In this document: positions 62,559 through 64,000 of the stretch, piece after piece
Numbering within the stretch: position 1 is the stretch's first letter
How the letters are laid out: every line of letters starts with the position of its first letter
DNA from: Thauera sp. JM12B12
GTDB taxonomy: Bacteria > Pseudomonadota > Gammaproteobacteria > Burkholderiales > Rhodocyclaceae
Assembly (NCBI RefSeq): GCF_039614725.1
Contig: NZ_CP154859.1
Span: 2,666,001-2,730,000 of the forward strand
Direction of reading: 5' to 3'
DNA length: 64,000 nt
Notes under the pieces: model-generated
What the model was told of the DNA's origin: nothing
The model's input: the letters and a program-made list of their open reading frames with translations, nothing else
Databases searched by the model: none
Translations under genes and position numbers: made by a program

Positions 62559-63811
62559 GCCTGAGCGTGCGCGAGATCCTGCAGCTCCCCCGGCTCCAGG
62601 CCCTGCGCCTGCGCGCCGGGGGAGCGGGTGTGCAGCGCAGCGTGCGCTGGCCCTACCTCGCGCAGGATGCATCGATCGCCGAATGGGTGCGGGGCGGCGA
62701 GCTGGTGTTCGTCACCGGGATCAACACGCCACATGACGAGGGCGACCTGCTGCGCAGGGTTCGCGAAGCGCACGCAAGCGATTGCGCCGGACTGGTCATC
62801 CTGACCGGCCCCCTCTACATCCAACGCATCCCCGACCGCGTCCTTGCCGAGGCCGACCGCCTCGGCCTGCCCCTGATCGAGCAGCCCTACGCACTGCCGC
62901 TGGTGGAGGTCACGGAGGCCATCGGTTCGGCGCTGGTCCAGGCGCAGATGCTCGGACAGTCGCGCCAGCAGCTCGTCAAGCACCTGCTCGAGGGTGACAT
63001 CGCAGACGCCACCGTGCTCGAGCAGCGCGCGCAGGCGCTCGGGCTCGAATTCGGCGGCATGCATCGTGTGCTGGTACTGCAAGCAACCGGCAGTGCGGCG
63101 CTGAAGGACAGCCTCGGCGCGGAACAGGCAGAGCGCCGGCTGCAGACCTTGCGTGCCAGCGTCTCGACTGTGCTCGAGCGCTGTCTCGAAACGCTGGGCG
63201 CCTCGCTACCGGTGCTCAGCCAGGGCGAGCAGTGGATCGCCCTGCTGCCCATCGACACGGCCTCCTTGACGGGGGTCGGACGCATGCGCACGACCCTTGA
63301 GACCCTGATCGCGAACCTGACCGCCGAAGCCGCTCCGCTTCGCCTGTACGGCGGACTGGGCGCACCCTGCCCACACCCGGGCGAGCTTCCGCGCGGATTG
63401 GGCGAGGCCCGCCACGCGCTGGCCGTGGCCCTGGCATTGCCAGAGCGCCCGGGCCTGTGCTGCTTCGAGGAGCTCGGGGTAATTGAACTGCTGACTGCAA
63501 TCCGCGACCGCAGCCTGCTCGAGCGCTTCGTCACCAACACGCTCGGCGCGTTGATGCAGCATGACAAGGCGCACAACAGGGCCCTCATCGAGACCCTGGA
63601 GGCCTGGATCCAGAGCAACGGCAACCTCGTCGCCGCGGCGAGCAGCCTCGGCGTGCATCGCAACACCCTGAACCATCGAATGCACCAGATCGAGACCCTG
63701 GGCGGACTCGATCTTGCCCAAGCACAACAGCGCCTGAACATTGCCATCGCGCTGATGATCCGACGACTCTCACCCCACTCGCCCGCCAAGAACACGAGGA
63801 ACTCCGCATGA
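62555..63811 (+). CDS. PucR-family transcriptional regulator
   Basis: A 418-residue regulator. The N-terminal PucR domain begins [20 protein letters not shown] and continues through [21 protein letters not shown] central GGDEF-like/CdaR-type region follows, and a C-terminal HTH_30 domain ([20 protein letters not shown] then [13 protein letters not shown]) binds DNA. PucR proteins commonly control purine or pyrimidine catabolism. It lies between codB and codA with ATGA overlaps on both sides, so it probably regulates cytosine use. Confidence 0.92.
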   Translation: MSLSVREILQLPRLQALRLRAGGAGVQRSVRWPYLAQDASIAEWVRGGELVFVTGINTPHDEGDLLRRVREAHASDCAGLVILTGPLYIQRIPDRVLAEADRLGLPLIEQPYALPLVEVTEAIGSALVQAQMLGQSRQQLVKHLLEGDIADATVLEQRAQALGLEFGGMHRVLVLQATGSAALKDSLGAEQAERRLQTLRASVSTVLERCLETLGASLPVLSQGEQWIALLPIDTASLTGVGRMRTTLETLIANLTAEAAPLRLYGGLGAPCPHPGELPRGLGEARHALAVALALPERPGLCCFEELGVIELLTAIRDRSLLERFVTNTLGALMQHDKAHNRALIETLEAWIQSNGNLVAAASSLGVHRNTLNHRMHQIETLGGLDLAQAQQRLNIAIALMIRRLSPHSPAKNTRNSA

Positions 63812-64000
63812 ACCATTTCTACAATGCCCGCCTGCGCGGCCGTGAAGGCCTGTACACCCTGCGCTGGGCCGACGGCTGCATCAGCGCGATCGAGCCGCAG
63901 TCGACCACCCTGAGGCCTGAAGTCGCAGGCAGTGACGGGCTCGACGCCGCCGGACGGCTGGTCATCCCGCCACTGGTCGAACCCCACATCCACCTCGACG
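63808..64000 (+). CDS. codA: Cytosine deaminase-like amidohydrolase, 3' end outside the window
   Basis: Only the first 64 residues are present. It begins [20 protein letters not shown] and reaches the metal-binding motif VEPHIHLD typical of the amidohydrolase superfamily. Together with codB remains and a PucR gene, cytosine deaminase (cytosine to uracil) is the best call. Its ATG overlaps the PucR stop. An isocytosine or related pyrimidine deaminase is the alternative. Confidence 0.8.
   Translation, partial: MNHFYNARLRGREGLYTLRWADGCISAIEPQSTTLRPEVAGSDGLDAAGRLVIPPLVEPHIHLD

Overview
The window is very GC-rich, gene-dense chromosomal DNA from a betaproteobacterium. A Rhodocyclales/Zoogloeaceae member near Thauera or Azoarcus is my best guess. 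This rests on protein character (phasin, DUF748, SUF operon, an FNR-type site before a hemerythrin operon) and on Pseudomonas-like REP palindromes; no database comparison was possible. Almost every base is in a gene, a tRNA or a short regulatory gap. No gene-free stretch exceeds about 290 bases, and there is no rRNA, CRISPR array, transposase or phage gene.

Left part (1-21.3 kb): two YceI-like periplasmic proteins; prfB with its programmed +1 frameshift; a three-subunit SMC-type module (kleisin-like, KITE-like and SMC-like ATPase, resembling MksF/MksE/MksB) interrupted by trmA; a chemoreceptor with a C-terminal sensor region; lysS; mnmC translationally coupled to a PAS histidine kinase/NarL-type regulator pair; a phasin; and, on the minus strand, a peripheral-membrane ABC uptake system followed by gltX. 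REP-like elements lie after prfB, after trmA and, unusually, inside sufD.

Middle (21.4-37.6 kb): dnaE2 behind a consensus LexA box that appears to drive a leaderless mRNA; DUF423, AcpH and an MFS carrier; a FabMG-type protein; rlmI; a MocR regulator divergent from a flavin-binding NimA-like protein; metY; an AT-richer patch with a small lipoprotein and a FitAB/VapBC toxin-antitoxin pair; dtd; a GST; a fatty-acid-hydroxylase-like membrane protein.

Right part (37.6-64 kb): an Rrf2 regulator and sufBCDSU-sufT, a complete iron-sulfur cluster assembly operon with overlapping start and stop codons; a DUF3617 protein; a TIR-transmembrane-periplasmic protein and a giant DUF748/AsmA-like protein; an HI0933-like flavoprotein; an MFS carrier; an FNR-box operon of hemerythrin, DUF2249 and a polytopic membrane protein, probably for low-oxygen or nitric-oxide response; tRNA-Pro, tRNA-Arg and tRNA-His with a strong promoter and a terminator; yaiI; an RND pump with lipoprotein adaptor; modAB without modC; and a cytosine-utilisation operon in which codB has a large internal deletion, followed by a PucR regulator and the start of codA.
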